The position numbers were made by a program, and so were the translations under genes. A DNA stretch of 64,000 nt from Variovorax sp. JS1663 (GTDB lineage Bacteria; Pseudomonadota; Gammaproteobacteria; Burkholderiales; Burkholderiaceae_C), in NCBI RefSeq assembly GCF_002157355.1, contig NZ_LYMK01000030.1, forward strand, positions 1-64,000. The letters run 5' to 3'. Shown here one piece after another: positions 1 to 8,685 of the stretch; within the stretch, counting starts at the first letter, position 1, and each line of letters starts with the position of its first letter. The notes below the pieces were generated by a model. The model saw only the letters and a list, made by a program, of their open reading frames with translations, did not search any database and was not told the origin of the DNA.

Positions 1-108
1 GAAGTAAAGGAGGAGGCGGCCGCAGGCCGCCGGGGGACATGAGCGGAGCAGCGCACCCCGCCGGCCTGATCCCGCCCCCAACCGCCGCCCAGAACACATC
101 TACAACCG

Positions 109-1086
109 TCACTCCGGCTGAATCCCTTTCGCCTTCAGCAACGCCTCGAAGCGCGCCCCTTCCTTGTCGACCAGCGCCCGGAACTGCTGCGGTGTGCTGA
201 ACTTCGGCTCGTTGCCAGAGCGTTGCAGCGCCTCGCGCACGACAGGATCCGCGAGCGCCACCCCCATCGCCTCGTTGAGCTTCACCACCACCGCGTGCGG
301 CGTGCCGGGCGGTGCCACGAGGCCGAAGAACACCTCGGTCGTCATGCCGGGGAAGCCCTGCTCGGCCATGGTCGGCACGTCAGGAAGCTCCTTCTCGCGC
401 TGCGGGCCGGTCACGGCCAGCGCCTTGAGCTTGCCCGAGCGCACCAGCGGAATGTTGGACGACAGCGCATCGAACAGGAACTGGATGTTGCCGCCCATGA
501 TGGCGGCGGCCGATTCTGCCCCGCCCTTGTAGGGCACGTGCAGCGCCTCGAAGCCCCCCTCGCTCTTGAGCAGCTCGGCCAGCAGGTGCAGGCTGCCGTT
601 GACGCCGTTGGAGCCGAAGCTCAGCTGGCCGGGATGGGCCTTGCCGTAGGCCACCAGTTCCTTGACGCTGTTCACGCCCAGCGTGGGCGAGGCCACCAGG
701 ATGAAGCCGGAGGTGGTCGCCTGGCCCACCGGCAGCAGCGTCTTCACGTCGTAGCCGGGGTTCTTGTAGAGATAGGGCGAGATCGCCATCACGCTGTTGC
801 CCACCCACACCAGGGTGTAGCCGTCGGCCGGCGCGCGCACCGTCTGCGCCACGGAAAGCGTGCCGGAGGCGCCGGGCCGGTTCTCGATCACCACCGGCTG
901 GCCCACCAGCTTGCCCAGCTTCTCGCCCACCAGGCGCGCGGTGAGGTCGGTGGTGCCGCCCGCGCCGGCGCCCACGAGGATCTTGATCGGCCGCGAGGGG
1001 AACGGCTCCTGCGCCCACAGGGGCTGGGCCGCGAGCGCGGCGCCGGCGACGAGCAGCGCGCGGCGCCGGATGGGGCACTCGGTCAT
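109..1086 (-). CDS. Bug-family (TctC) periplasmic solute-binding receptor
   Basis: The 325-residue product opens with an arginine-rich export signal (RRRALL, then a hydrophobic run ending near PLWAQ). The Bug signature follows: PSRPIKILVGAGAGGTTD near residues 30-47 and ENRPGASG. Family members bind carboxylates for tripartite tricarboxylate transporters or as orphan receptors; the ligand cannot be read from sequence. I chose the ATG at 1086 because AAGGAGACACACC precedes it and the signal peptide begins there; a longer reading frame to 1218 would run through the promoter. It is divergent from the nitroreductase gene. A promoter TTGAAT (1206-1201), 17 bp, TATAAA (1183-1178) on this strand overlaps a FadR-type operator. 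Confidence 0.9.
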   Translation of the reverse strand: MTECPIRRRALLVAGAALAAQPLWAQEPFPSRPIKILVGAGAGGTTDLTARLVGEKLGKLVGQPVVIENRPGASGTLSVAQTVRAPADGYTLVWVGNSVMAISPYLYKNPGYDVKTLLPVGQATTSGFILVASPTLGVNSVKELVAYGKAHPGQLSFGSNGVNGSLHLLAELLKSEGGFEALHVPYKGGAESAAAIMGGNIQFLFDALSSNIPLVRSGKLKALAVTGPQREKELPDVPTMAEQGFPGMTTEVFFGLVAPPGTPHAVVVKLNEAMGVALADPVVREALQRSGNEPKFSTPQQFRALVDKEGARFEALLKAKGIQPE

Positions 1087-1162
1087 GGGGTGTGTCTCCT
1101 TCTTCAAATGGGGGAAGAATCCGCGGCAGTCACCCGGCGAGGCGATGCGTACGCCCGGCCGA

Positions 1163-1206
1163 TTGACGTGCACTGGATTTATAATTATATTGGTCAAACC
1201 ATTCAA
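1163..1206. promoter_or_regulatory. Divergent sigma-70 promoters sharing a FadR-type operator (site 1)
   Basis: On the plus strand TTGACG (1163-1168), 17 bp and TATATT (1186-1191) form a promoter. On the minus strand TTGAAT (1206-1201), 17 bp and TATAAA (1183-1178) form another. The 11-bp palindrome TGGTCAAACCA at 1191-1201 overlaps the plus -10 and abuts the minus -35, so a bound repressor would block both. The pattern TGGT-N3-ACCA agrees with the operator consensus known for the FadR branch of GntR regulators. Which regulator binds is inferred. Confidence 0.75.
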
Positions 1207-1232
1207 CGATGCAACCAATTCCCAACCCCACG

Positions 1233-1916
1233 ATGGACACTACGCCCGCCCAGGTGCTGGATTCGCTGCTCGCGCAGCGCCACAGCTGCCGCGCCTTCCT
1301 GCCCAGGCAGGTGGATCGCCCCACCCTCGAGTCCGTGCTGCGCACCGCGCAGCGCGCCGCCTCGTGGTGCAACTCGCAGGCCTGGCAGGTCAGCGTCACC
1401 TCGGGCGAGGCGACCGAGCGCCTGCGCGCCAAGCTGGTCGCGGCCGAGCGCGCGGGCGAAGGCGGCGGCACCGACTTTCCCTTTCCGCACGAATACCGCG
1501 GCGTGTACCTGGAGCGCCGGCGCGAATGCGGCTTCCAGCTCTACAGCGCCGTCGGCGTGGCGCGCGGGGACAAGGAAGGCTATGCGCGCCAGACGCTGGA
1601 GAACTTCCGCCTGTTCGGCGCGCCGCACGTCGCCATCCTGACCAGCGACCCGGGCCTGGGCGTCTACGGCGCGGTCGACGTGGGCGGCTACGTGCAGGTG
1701 GTGCTGCTCGCGATGCAGGCCCACGGCCTGGCCGCCATCCCGCAGGCCGCGCTGGCGCACCAGAGTGCGCTGGTCAAGCAGGAGCTCGGCATCGCACCGG
1801 AGCGCCTCATGGTGTGCGGCATCTCCTTCGGCTACGAAGACAGCGCGCATCCCGCCAACAGCTACCGCACCTCGCGCGCCCCGCTCGATCAGGCGGTGCA
1901 ATTCGTCGACGCATGA
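1233..1916 (+). CDS. Nitroreductase-family FMN oxidoreductase
   Basis: The protein belongs to the nitroreductase fold: the N-terminal RHSCRAFL motif, a WCNSQAWQV segment like the FMN-binding loop of PnbA/NfsB-type enzymes, and a C-terminal glycine-rich stretch before the usual end. Members use FMN and NAD(P)H to reduce nitro groups, quinones or enones; the substrate is unknown. The start is uncertain. ATG 1209 lies about 10 nt from the predicted transcript start, so I prefer ATG 1233, although neither has a clear Shine-Dalgarno sequence. The stop overlaps the start of the next gene (ATGA at 1913), so it is the first gene of the operon running to 5090. Confidence 0.8.
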   Translation: MDTTPAQVLDSLLAQRHSCRAFLPRQVDRPTLESVLRTAQRAASWCNSQAWQVSVTSGEATERLRAKLVAAERAGEGGGTDFPFPHEYRGVYLERRRECGFQLYSAVGVARGDKEGYARQTLENFRLFGAPHVAILTSDPGLGVYGAVDVGGYVQVVLLAMQAHGLAAIPQAALAHQSALVKQELGIAPERLMVCGISFGYEDSAHPANSYRTSRAPLDQAVQFVDA

Positions 1917-3094
1917 AGACCCTCGCAGACCGCAGCATCGCCATCGTCGGCTATGCCGAGACCCAACTCGTGCGCAGGAGCGGGCGCACCGCGCTGTCGC
2001 TGGCAGGCGAGGCCGTCGACCGGCTGCTGGCGCAGACCGGCATCGAGCGCTCGCGCATCGACGGCTTCGCCACCACCCTTGCGATGAGCGAGGGCGGCAA
2101 TCCGTTCTACAGCAACCTGCTGGCCGAGGGCCTGGGCCTGTCGCTCACCTGGTGCCAGGCCACCGAGATCGGCGGCGCTTCCTCGGGCGGCAACATCGCA
2201 CGTGCGGCGGCCGCCATCCAGGCGGGGCTGTGCGACATCGTGCTGTGCCTGGCCTCGGACGCGGTGTCCACGGTCGACCGCTCGGTGCAGTCGGGCCATC
2301 GCACCGAGTACTGCGACCCGGCGGGTTATGCGGGCCCGCTGTCGGCCTTCGCGCTCCTGTCCAACGTGTACGACCAGCGCCATGGCCTGCCGCATGACGC
2401 GTTGGCGAAGCTCGCGGTCACGCAACGCGAGGGAGCCCTGCTCAACGACAACGCCTGCGAGGTGCTGCGCCGGCCGCTGACCGAGCGCGAGTACCTGGCG
2501 TCGAAGATCGTCTCCGATCCGCTGCGCATCCTCGACTGCGTGATGCGCTGCGACGGCGCGAGCGCGGTGCTGGTGATGTCCACGCGCCGCGCGCGCGAGA
2601 TGGGCTTCCAGAAGCTGGTGCACCCGGTCGCCTATGCCGAGCGCATCAACTTCGACCCGCCCGAAGCCTGCGGCGACATGCTGCGCACCGGCTTCACCGA
2701 CGTCGCGCCGCGCGCCTTCGATGCCGTGGGCTGGAAGCCCCGGGACGTGAAGATGCTGCACTGGTACGACGACTTCCTGATCGCGCTGATCCTGCAGCTG
2801 GAGCAGACCGGCTTCTGCGGCCCGGGCGAGGGCGGCGCCTTCGTGATGGCGCACGACATGACCTGGCACGGCGAGCTGCCGCTCAACACCGGCGGTGGCC
2901 AGATCTCGGCCGGCCAGCCCGGCCTGGCCGGCGGCGGCGTCAACCTGGTGGAGTGCCTGCGCCAGATGTTCGGCGAAGCGGGCGCGCGCCAGGTGCGCGA
3001 TGCGAGCAACGCGATGCTCTCGGGCATCGGCGTGATCCAGTACGCCCGCACCTGGGGCACCAGCACCGTGATGCTGCTGGAGCGGAGCCAATGA
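1913..3094 (+). CDS. Thiolase-fold protein, SCP-x/Ltp2-like, without catalytic cysteine
   Basis: This 393-residue protein has the thiolase fold of the lipid-transfer/SCP-x branch. By hand alignment with the authentic thiolase at 41340-42545, the nucleophilic cysteine position is a glycine in EIGGASSGG (about residue 88). The C-terminal GHP motif reads GQP (about residue 333). Loss of the cysteine and a partner DUF35 gene are features of Ltp2/ChsH2-type retro-aldolases of steroid side-chain breakdown, so an aldolase or another CoA-ester C-C lyase is more likely than thiolysis. It starts by ATGA overlap with the nitroreductase and overlaps the next gene in the same way. Confidence 0.8.
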   Translation: MKTLADRSIAIVGYAETQLVRRSGRTALSLAGEAVDRLLAQTGIERSRIDGFATTLAMSEGGNPFYSNLLAEGLGLSLTWCQATEIGGASSGGNIARAAAAIQAGLCDIVLCLASDAVSTVDRSVQSGHRTEYCDPAGYAGPLSAFALLSNVYDQRHGLPHDALAKLAVTQREGALLNDNACEVLRRPLTEREYLASKIVSDPLRILDCVMRCDGASAVLVMSTRRAREMGFQKLVHPVAYAERINFDPPEACGDMLRTGFTDVAPRAFDAVGWKPRDVKMLHWYDDFLIALILQLEQTGFCGPGEGGAFVMAHDMTWHGELPLNTGGGQISAGQPGLAGGGVNLVECLRQMFGEAGARQVRDASNAMLSGIGVIQYARTWGTSTVMLLERSQ

Positions 3095-3483
3095 GCATGA
3101 CGAACCATCCCCTGCCCGACGTGGGCGCCCCGTTCGCCCTGGGCCTGCGCGACGGCCGCCTGATGCTGCAGTTCGACCGCGCGAGCGGCCGCGCGCAGTT
3201 CTATCCGCGTCCGCAAAGCCTCTACAGCGAGGCTGGCGTGGAATGGCGCGAGGCCAGCGGCCGCGGCACCATCTTCGCGCTCACGCGCAGCCGCGTCGGG
3301 CCGCCGCACCTGGCCGACGCGCTGCCGTATGCGATGGCGCTGGTGCAATTGGCCGAAGGGCCGCGCATGCTCGCGCGCATCGATGCACCCTACGACACCC
3401 TGGCGATCGGCCAGCCGGTGGAGGTGGACTGGCGCCACCCCGACTCGCGGCGCGCGTTCCCGGTGTTCAAGCCCGCGGCCTGA
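3091..3483 (+). CDS. DUF35 OB-fold protein lacking the zinc ribbon cysteines
   Basis: The 130-residue product has the layout of DUF35 acyl-CoA-associated OB-fold proteins: a short N-terminal rubredoxin-like segment (QFDRASGRAQFYPRP), then an OB-fold containing GTIFALTRSRVGPP and PYAMALVQL. Most relatives, including the two other copies in this window, carry two C-x2-C pairs in the N-terminal segment; here all four cysteines are absent. It overlaps the thiolase-like gene (ATGA at 3091), which supports a two-subunit enzyme. A second in-frame ATG lies at 3097. Function in partner binding or substrate docking is inferred from ChsH2 and similar subunits. Confidence 0.75.
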   Translation: MSMTNHPLPDVGAPFALGLRDGRLMLQFDRASGRAQFYPRPQSLYSEAGVEWREASGRGTIFALTRSRVGPPHLADALPYAMALVQLAEGPRMLARIDAPYDTLAIGQPVEVDWRHPDSRRAFPVFKPAA

Positions 3484-3528
3484 ACGGGCGCCGCCGGCGT
3501 TCTTCCTTTCACAAACAGGAGACAACCC

Positions 3529-4503
3529 ATGATGTTCCGACGCCAATGGCTGGCCCTGTCGGCGCTCGCGCTCTCGGCGCTGGCGCTGGGCAGCGCGCAG
3601 GCCGACACCTTCCCGAGCCGGCCGATCAAGATCGTCGTGCCCTTTGCGGCGGGCGGCACCGGCGACGTGCTGATCCGTTCGCTGCAGGAGCCGCTGCAGC
3701 GCCACCTGGGCCAGCCGATCGTGGTCGAGAACCGCCTCGGCGCGAGCGGCTCGATGGGCACCGTGTTCGTCAAGAGCGCGCCGGCCGACGGCTACACGCT
3801 GCTGCAGGTGGGCAACTCCACGGTGACCACGCCGATGCTGCAGAAGACGGCCAATTACGACTCGCAGAAGGACCTGTTGCCGGTCGGCCTGATCGCCACC
3901 ACGCCGATGGTGTTCCTGCTCAACCCGGTGGTGCCGGCCGCCGACATCCGGCAACTTGTCGACTACGCGCGCGCCAACCCCGGCAAGCTCGAGTTCTCCT
4001 CCGCCGGGCGCGGCTCGCTCGCGCACCTGGCGACCGAGTCGTTCAACCAGGCCGCCGGCCTGAAGATGGTGTTCGTGCCCTACCAGGGCGCCGCGCAGGC
4101 CGTCAACGCCGTGCTCGCCGGCGAGGTGAAGGTGGCGCTGACCACGCCCTCGGACGCGATCAATGCCTTCGTCAGCTCGGGCCGCGTGAAGATGCTCGCG
4201 GTGTCGAGCGAGAAGCGCAGCCCGCTGCTGCCCGAGGTGCCGGCGATCTCCGAGACGCTGCCCAACTTCGCGGTCAATGCCTTCTTCGGCCTCTCGGCGC
4301 CGGCAGGCACGCCGCCCGCCGTGATCGCGAAGCTCAACGATGCGCTGAACAAGTCGATCGCCGAGCCCGCCATGCAGGCCAAGCTCAAGGCGCTGGGCAT
4401 GTTCCCGCGCCCGGCCGACGCCGCCAGCTTCGGCGACATGATGAAGCGCGACCATGCGCTGTGGACCGGCGTGATCGCCAAGGCCGGCATCGAGGCGGAA
4501 TGA
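3529..4503 (+). CDS. Bug-family (TctC) periplasmic solute-binding receptor
   Basis: The 324-residue receptor has a Sec-type signal (MMFRRQ, then alternating Leu/Ala, cleavage near AQADT). The Bug core follows: FPSRPIKIVVPFAAGGTGD, ENRLGASG, and a C-terminal domain with GLSAPAGTPP. ACAGGAGACAACCC precedes the ATG. It lies 45 nt behind the DUF35 gene and its stop overlaps the next start, so it belongs to the operon headed by the nitroreductase and probably delivers that pathway's acid substrate. No membrane permease gene accompanies it. Confidence 0.9.
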   Translation: MMFRRQWLALSALALSALALGSAQADTFPSRPIKIVVPFAAGGTGDVLIRSLQEPLQRHLGQPIVVENRLGASGSMGTVFVKSAPADGYTLLQVGNSTVTTPMLQKTANYDSQKDLLPVGLIATTPMVFLLNPVVPAADIRQLVDYARANPGKLEFSSAGRGSLAHLATESFNQAAGLKMVFVPYQGAAQAVNAVLAGEVKVALTTPSDAINAFVSSGRVKMLAVSSEKRSPLLPEVPAISETLPNFAVNAFFGLSAPAGTPPAVIAKLNDALNKSIAEPAMQAKLKALGMFPRPADAASFGDMMKRDHALWTGVIAKAGIEAE

Positions 4504-5090
4504 CGATGAACCTGGATGACTACTCTCCCGAGCGCATCGCCGACCGCATGCAGATCCAGGACTGCATGTACCGCTGGTGCCGCGCGGTGGACCGGCTGGA
4601 CTTCAGCGGCATCCGCGACGTGTTCCACGCCGATGCGACCGACATGCACGGCGCCTACGACGGCCCGGTGGATGGGCTGGTCGACTGGATTCGCAGCCGC
4701 CACGCGGCCATCCCCTTCTCGATGCACGCCGTGAGCAACCTCCTGATCGAATTCGCCGGCCCCGACCTCGCGCTGGTGGAGAGCTACGTCCGCACCACGC
4801 AGCGCTACCCGGCCGAGGCGCGCGCCGCGCTCGACCAGCTCGCCGGCGGCAAGGCGGGCGCCGAGGGCGGCGGCATGGACCTCATGACCTGCTCGCGCTA
4901 TGTCGACCGCTTCGAGCGGCGCGAGGACCGCCGCTGGAAGATCGCGCGGCGCACGCTGGTGGCGGACTGGAAGCAGTTCGTGCCCGTGCCCGCCGACCTG
5001 CCGAAGCCGCCGGCCTCGCAGCAGACCGGCCGCCGCAACCAGGACGACTTCGTCTTCCAGGAACGCCGCGCACTGGGGATCCAGCCATGA
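4500..5090 (+). CDS. SnoaL/NTF2-like protein
   Basis: The 196-residue protein matches the SnoaL-like alpha+beta barrel: an N-terminal helix with QDCMYRWCRAVDRLD, FHADATDMHG, HAVSNLLIEF and a C-terminal beta portion with CSRYVDRFERREDRRWKIARRT. Such proteins act as small lyases, isomerases, dehydratases or hydroxylase-like units without a conserved cofactor, so the reaction cannot be assigned. The start overlaps the Bug stop (ATGA at 4500); an alternative ATG lies at 4506. It is the last gene of the 1209-5090 operon and converges on the CoA-transferase. Confidence 0.75.
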   Translation: MTMNLDDYSPERIADRMQIQDCMYRWCRAVDRLDFSGIRDVFHADATDMHGAYDGPVDGLVDWIRSRHAAIPFSMHAVSNLLIEFAGPDLALVESYVRTTQRYPAEARAALDQLAGGKAGAEGGGMDLMTCSRYVDRFERREDRRWKIARRTLVADWKQFVPVPADLPKPPASQQTGRRNQDDFVFQERRALGIQP

Positions 5091-5111
5091 GACTGGGGCT
5101 CCGGCCCGGGT

Positions 5112-7658
5112 TCAGATGACGCCGTCGCGCTCCAAGGCGCGAATCTCCGCGCCCGCGTAGCCGAGCAACTCGCCCAGCACGTACTCGTTGTCCTCCCCGT
5201 ACAGCGGCGCGCCGCGCTGCGGCAGGCCGCCGACATGGCTGGGCGTCTTCGACAGCCTCGCGGGCAGCTCGGTGATCGGCCAGGTGCCGATGCGCGGTGC
5301 CGTCACCTCGGTCATCCACTGCTGGTGCGCCAGCTGGGGGTCGTGCTCGCAGCGGTCTTCCGCGGTCTGGCAGACGCCCGCCGCGATGCCGTGCGACTGC
5401 AGCAGCGCCATGCAGGCATAGCGCTCCTGCGTGCGGGTCCAGCCTTCCAGCGCTTCGTCCAGCGCGTCCTGGTGCGCCAGGCGCGAGGCGAGGGTGGCGA
5501 AACGCGGATCGCGCAGCGCCGCGGGCTCGCCGGCGGCGCGCAACAGCGCTTGCCAGTCCGCCTCGTCGAGGCAGGCGATCGCGATCCAGCGGTCCTCGCC
5601 CGCGCAGCGGTAGGCGCCGTGGGGCGCCACCGGCAGGTAGGGCGAGCGGTTGCCGGTGCGCGCGAAGGGCTTTCGCTGCAGCGCCCATTCGAGGCATTGC
5701 ACGCCGGTCAGCATCAGGCCCGATTCGCATTGCGAGGCATCGATCCACTGGCCTTCGCCCGTGCGCTCGCGGTGCAGCAGCCCGGCGAGGATGGCCTGCG
5801 CAAAGCCGTAGGCACCCATCCAGTCGAGGTACGAGTAGCCCCAGCCGGCCGGCGGCGCGGGATCGGGCAGGCCGGACATCTCGCTGATGCCGGTGAAGGC
5901 CGCGGCGATCGGCCCGACGGTGCGCATGCGCCCGTAGCGGCCGTGCGCGCCCATGCCGGACTGCTGCACGTAGACGATGTCGGGGCGGATCGCCTTCATC
6001 GCCTCGTAGCCCAGGCCCCAGCGGTCCATCACGCCGGGCGAGAAACCCTCGGCCACCACGTCGCTGATGCCCACCAGCCTGCGCGCGATCTCCAGGCCGC
6101 GCGGGTCGCGGATGTTGAGCGACAAACCGCGCTTGCCGGCGTTCTTGTGGTTGTAGTGCCCGCCCATGGCCGGGTCGTCGATGCCGGGGAGCGGGCCGGT
6201 GGCGCGGCGGCGCGCCTCGCGGCCGCCCACGGGTGCCATCGCGCCCAGGCGGCTGTCGAGGTTGTCCTTCCATTCGACCTTGATGCATTCCGCGCCGAGC
6301 GCCGTCACCATGCGCGTGCCGCCGGCGGAGGCGAGGAACCAGGAGAAGTCGAGGACGCGGATGCCCTGCAGCGCAAAGGGCCTGCCGCGGCCTGACCGCG
6401 CGACGCGCGGTGCATGCCGACGCTGCGGTGGCTGCGCGCCTGGCATTGCTTTCGCCGGCGGTGCCCTGCGCTCTCCGAGGCCGGGCGCGGCATGCGCGGC
6501 CACCCATGCGGTGGTCGAGCCGATCCACTTGCTGCGCGGGTAGGGCAGGCCGTCGATCCACGCATAGCTGCCGCGCGCGGCCCAGTGCGGGTCCTCGAGG
6601 TTCTCGTGCGGCTTGCGCAGCGGTGCCCACATCAGGCCGTGCGCCTGCGCCTGCTCCCAGGGCAGGTCGCGGAAGCGGAAGCTGCGCACGAAGCGCTGCA
6701 CGACCTCGAAGACATGGGCCTTGTGCTCGTCGAAGGCCGTGGCGCCGGGCACGTCGCGCTTCTTCGGGTCGCGCTGCGGGTCGGGGCCCGTGAGGTCGCA
6801 GGCCATGCCGTGCGACGCGAGGAACTCCACGAGCTTCTTCTCCTCCGCCGCCGTCACCATCCAGCCCAGGTTCCAGCGCCCGTCCTTGGTCTGCGCGAGC
6901 GGCGTCGTGGGATTGGGCAGCTCGGCCGAATGGCGGCAGGTCTGGCGCTGCTGGCGGGCGGCGCGCATCACCCACGACATCAGGTCCATCTCGGTGGAGA
7001 CGGCCACCGCCGCATGGATCGCGCAGCTCACGTCCTGGCCCTCGCCAGTGCGCGCGCGGTGCATCAGCGCAGCCAGGATGCCGATCAGCGCCTGCTCGCA
7101 CGCGATGTGGCCGGCATGGAAGGCCTGCGGCGCGATCGGCGGCAGGTCGTGGCGCCCCTGGGGGTCGGGGTCGTAGCCCGTGTTCATCATCACCCCGCCC
7201 AGGGCCAGGTGAACCAGGTCGCTGCCGCGGAAGTCCTTCCACGGGCCGTCGTCCCCGAAGGGCGTGATGCGCGCCGTGACGAGGCCCGGGAAGCGGCGGG
7301 CCAGCTCGGGCAGCGCGAGCCCGGTGGCGGATTCGAGCCGCGCCAGGCTGCCGCAGAGGAACACGTCGGCCTCTTCCAGCAGGCCCAGCAGCGCGACACG
7401 GGCCGAGGCGCCCGGCAGGTCGAGCGGCACCGAATCCTTGTCGCGGTTGTAGACCTGGAAGTAGAGCGAGCGTCCGTCCTGCGCGAACGGCGGCATGCGG
7501 CGCGATGCGGCACCCGTGGGCGGCTCGACCTTGGCGACATGCGCGCCGAGGCCGGCGAGCAGCAGGCCGCAGTACTCGGCCTCCGGTTCGCACAGCTCCA
7601 CCACGCGCAGATTCTGCAGCAGGCCAGGATTGCTTGAATAATTGAATGGTTGGACCAT
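5112..7658 (-). CDS. Two-domain class III (CaiB/BaiF) CoA-transferase
   Basis: The 848-residue protein holds two CaiB/BaiF modules in tandem, about 12-400 and 428-840, joined by an Ala/Pro/Arg-rich linker near 398-426. Family members move CoA between carboxylic acids through an aspartyl-CoA intermediate. Module 2 keeps an aspartate (Asp612, YSYLDWMGAYGF) at the expected place. The aligned position in module 1 is Gly183 (FHAGHIACEQ), so module 1 may be structural. The only early ATG (7658) lies inside the operator palindrome. A TATAAT at 7671-7666 would place the transcript start one base before it, so a leaderless message is possible; otherwise a later GTG/CTG is used. Confidence 0.82.
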   Translation of the reverse strand: MVQPFNYSSNPGLLQNLRVVELCEPEAEYCGLLLAGLGAHVAKVEPPTGAASRRMPPFAQDGRSLYFQVYNRDKDSVPLDLPGASARVALLGLLEEADVFLCGSLARLESATGLALPELARRFPGLVTARITPFGDDGPWKDFRGSDLVHLALGGVMMNTGYDPDPQGRHDLPPIAPQAFHAGHIACEQALIGILAALMHRARTGEGQDVSCAIHAAVAVSTEMDLMSWVMRAARQQRQTCRHSAELPNPTTPLAQTKDGRWNLGWMVTAAEEKKLVEFLASHGMACDLTGPDPQRDPKKRDVPGATAFDEHKAHVFEVVQRFVRSFRFRDLPWEQAQAHGLMWAPLRKPHENLEDPHWAARGSYAWIDGLPYPRSKWIGSTTAWVAAHAAPGLGERRAPPAKAMPGAQPPQRRHAPRVARSGRGRPFALQGIRVLDFSWFLASAGGTRMVTALGAECIKVEWKDNLDSRLGAMAPVGGREARRRATGPLPGIDDPAMGGHYNHKNAGKRGLSLNIRDPRGLEIARRLVGISDVVAEGFSPGVMDRWGLGYEAMKAIRPDIVYVQQSGMGAHGRYGRMRTVGPIAAAFTGISEMSGLPDPAPPAGWGYSYLDWMGAYGFAQAILAGLLHRERTGEGQWIDASQCESGLMLTGVQCLEWALQRKPFARTGNRSPYLPVAPHGAYRCAGEDRWIAIACLDEADWQALLRAAGEPAALRDPRFATLASRLAHQDALDEALEGWTRTQERYACMALLQSHGIAAGVCQTAEDRCEHDPQLAHQQWMTEVTAPRIGTWPITELPARLSKTPSHVGGLPQRGAPLYGEDNEYVLGELLGYAGAEIRALERDGVI

Positions 7659-7671
7659 TTAAGTTATTATA
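7642..7671. promoter_or_regulatory. Divergent promoters with FadR-type operator (site 2)
   Basis: On the plus strand TTGAAT (7642-7647), 17 bp and TATTAT (7665-7670) form a good sigma-70 promoter for the Bug gene at 7711. The palindrome AATGGT-TGG-ACCATT at 7645-7659 sits between the two boxes. On the minus strand TATAAT (7671-7666) is a -10 for the CoA-transferase, with no good -35. The operator covers the apparent ATG of that gene. Confidence 0.72.
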
Positions 7672-7710
7672 GGACCACCAGCGCTTTTCGCAGAGACCAG
7701 GAGACACCCC

Positions 7711-8685
7711 ATGAAGACCGCCCGCCTCTTTGCCGCCGCCGCGATGCTCGTGGCCGCCGCGACCTCCTTCGCGCAGGGCCCCGATGCCTACCCTTCCAAG
7801 CCCGTGACGATCGTGGTGCCCTTCTCCGCGGGCGGCGCCACCGACCTGTCGGCGCGCATGATCGCGGCCCTGCTGTCGAAGCAGCTGGGCCAGCCCTTCG
7901 TGGTGGAGAACCGGGCCGGTGCCGGCGGGATGATCGGCATGGGCGCCGTGGCCCGCGCGCAGCCCGACGGCTACATGCTGGGCTGGGGCGGCAACAGCCC
8001 GATGAGCGTGACGCCCCACATCACGAAGAACCCGCCCTACGACCCGCGCAAGGCCTTCGCGCCGGTGAGCCTGGCCGCCATCTCGTCGTGGACGCTGACC
8101 TCCAGGGCCGACCTGCCTGCCAAGGACTTCGGCGAGTTGATGAAGCTCGCCAAGGCCTCGCCGGGCAAGATCAGCATCGCGTCCTCGGGCAGCGGCAGCG
8201 CGCCGCACCTGCTGGCGGAGCTGCTCAAGCAGTCCGCCGGCATCGACCTGCTGCACGTGCCCTTCAAGGGCGAGATCGACGGGGTCAATGCGCAGCTGGG
8301 CAGCCAGGTGGACCTGATGTTCACCTCCACGTCGGCCGCCACGCCGCTGCTGAAGTCCGGCAAGCTCAAGGGCTATGCGGTGACCACGCCCAAGCGCGAG
8401 CCGGCGCTGCCGCAGTACCCGACCATGGCCGAGGTGGGCCAGCCGGAACTGACCATCGAGATCTTCTTCGGGCTGGTCGCGCCCGCCGGCACGCCCAAGC
8501 CGGTGGTGGACAAGCTGGCCGCGGCGATGAAGCTCGCGGTGGCCGATGCCAACTACCGCGAGACCATGGAGAAAGCCGGCGTCACCGCCACCAGCAGCAC
8601 ACCCGAGGACTTCGGCGCCCTGCTGGCCCGCCACAACGAGCGCTGGCTCACCGTCATCAAGCGCAACAACATCACGCCCGAATGA
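7711..8685 (+). CDS. Bug-family (TctC) periplasmic solute-binding receptor
   Basis: A 324-residue receptor with a Sec signal (MKTARLFAAAAMLVAAATSFAQ). The Bug core has YPSKPVTIVVPFSAGGATD, ENRAGAGG and GLVAPAGTPK. CCAGGAGACACCCC precedes the ATG. The stop overlaps the start of the acyl-CoA ligase (AATGA at 8681-8685), so uptake and activation of one carboxylate are probably coupled. It is transcribed from the promoter at 7642-7670 across a FadR-type operator. Confidence 0.9.
   Translation: MKTARLFAAAAMLVAAATSFAQGPDAYPSKPVTIVVPFSAGGATDLSARMIAALLSKQLGQPFVVENRAGAGGMIGMGAVARAQPDGYMLGWGGNSPMSVTPHITKNPPYDPRKAFAPVSLAAISSWTLTSRADLPAKDFGELMKLAKASPGKISIASSGSGSAPHLLAELLKQSAGIDLLHVPFKGEIDGVNAQLGSQVDLMFTSTSAATPLLKSGKLKGYAVTTPKREPALPQYPTMAEVGQPELTIEIFFGLVAPAGTPKPVVDKLAAAMKLAVADANYRETMEKAGVTATSSTPEDFGALLARHNERWLTVIKRNNITPE

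Noticed and set aside
1..108. End of a gene or a terminator at the left edge
   Set aside because: A GCGGCC/GGCCGC pairing near 17-31 is visible, but there is no U-run and no frame that can be tied to a gene with so little sequence.
1087..1218. Longer Bug protein from 1218
   Set aside because: The extension runs through the divergent promoter and lacks a signal peptide; ATG 1086 has both a ribosome site and a signal peptide.
2632..4455. 607-codon minus-strand frame opposite the thiolase, DUF35 and Bug genes
   Set aside because: Low-complexity His/Arg/Ala-rich product typical of antisense frames at high GC; the plus-strand genes have overlapping starts and family motifs.
4882..8634. Very long minus-strand frame overlapping the CoA-transferase and the Bug gene
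   Set aside because: It is an out-of-frame shadow of GC-rich coding sequence: Arg/Ala/Gly-rich, no domain pattern, and it spans two well-supported genes on both strands and a promoter.
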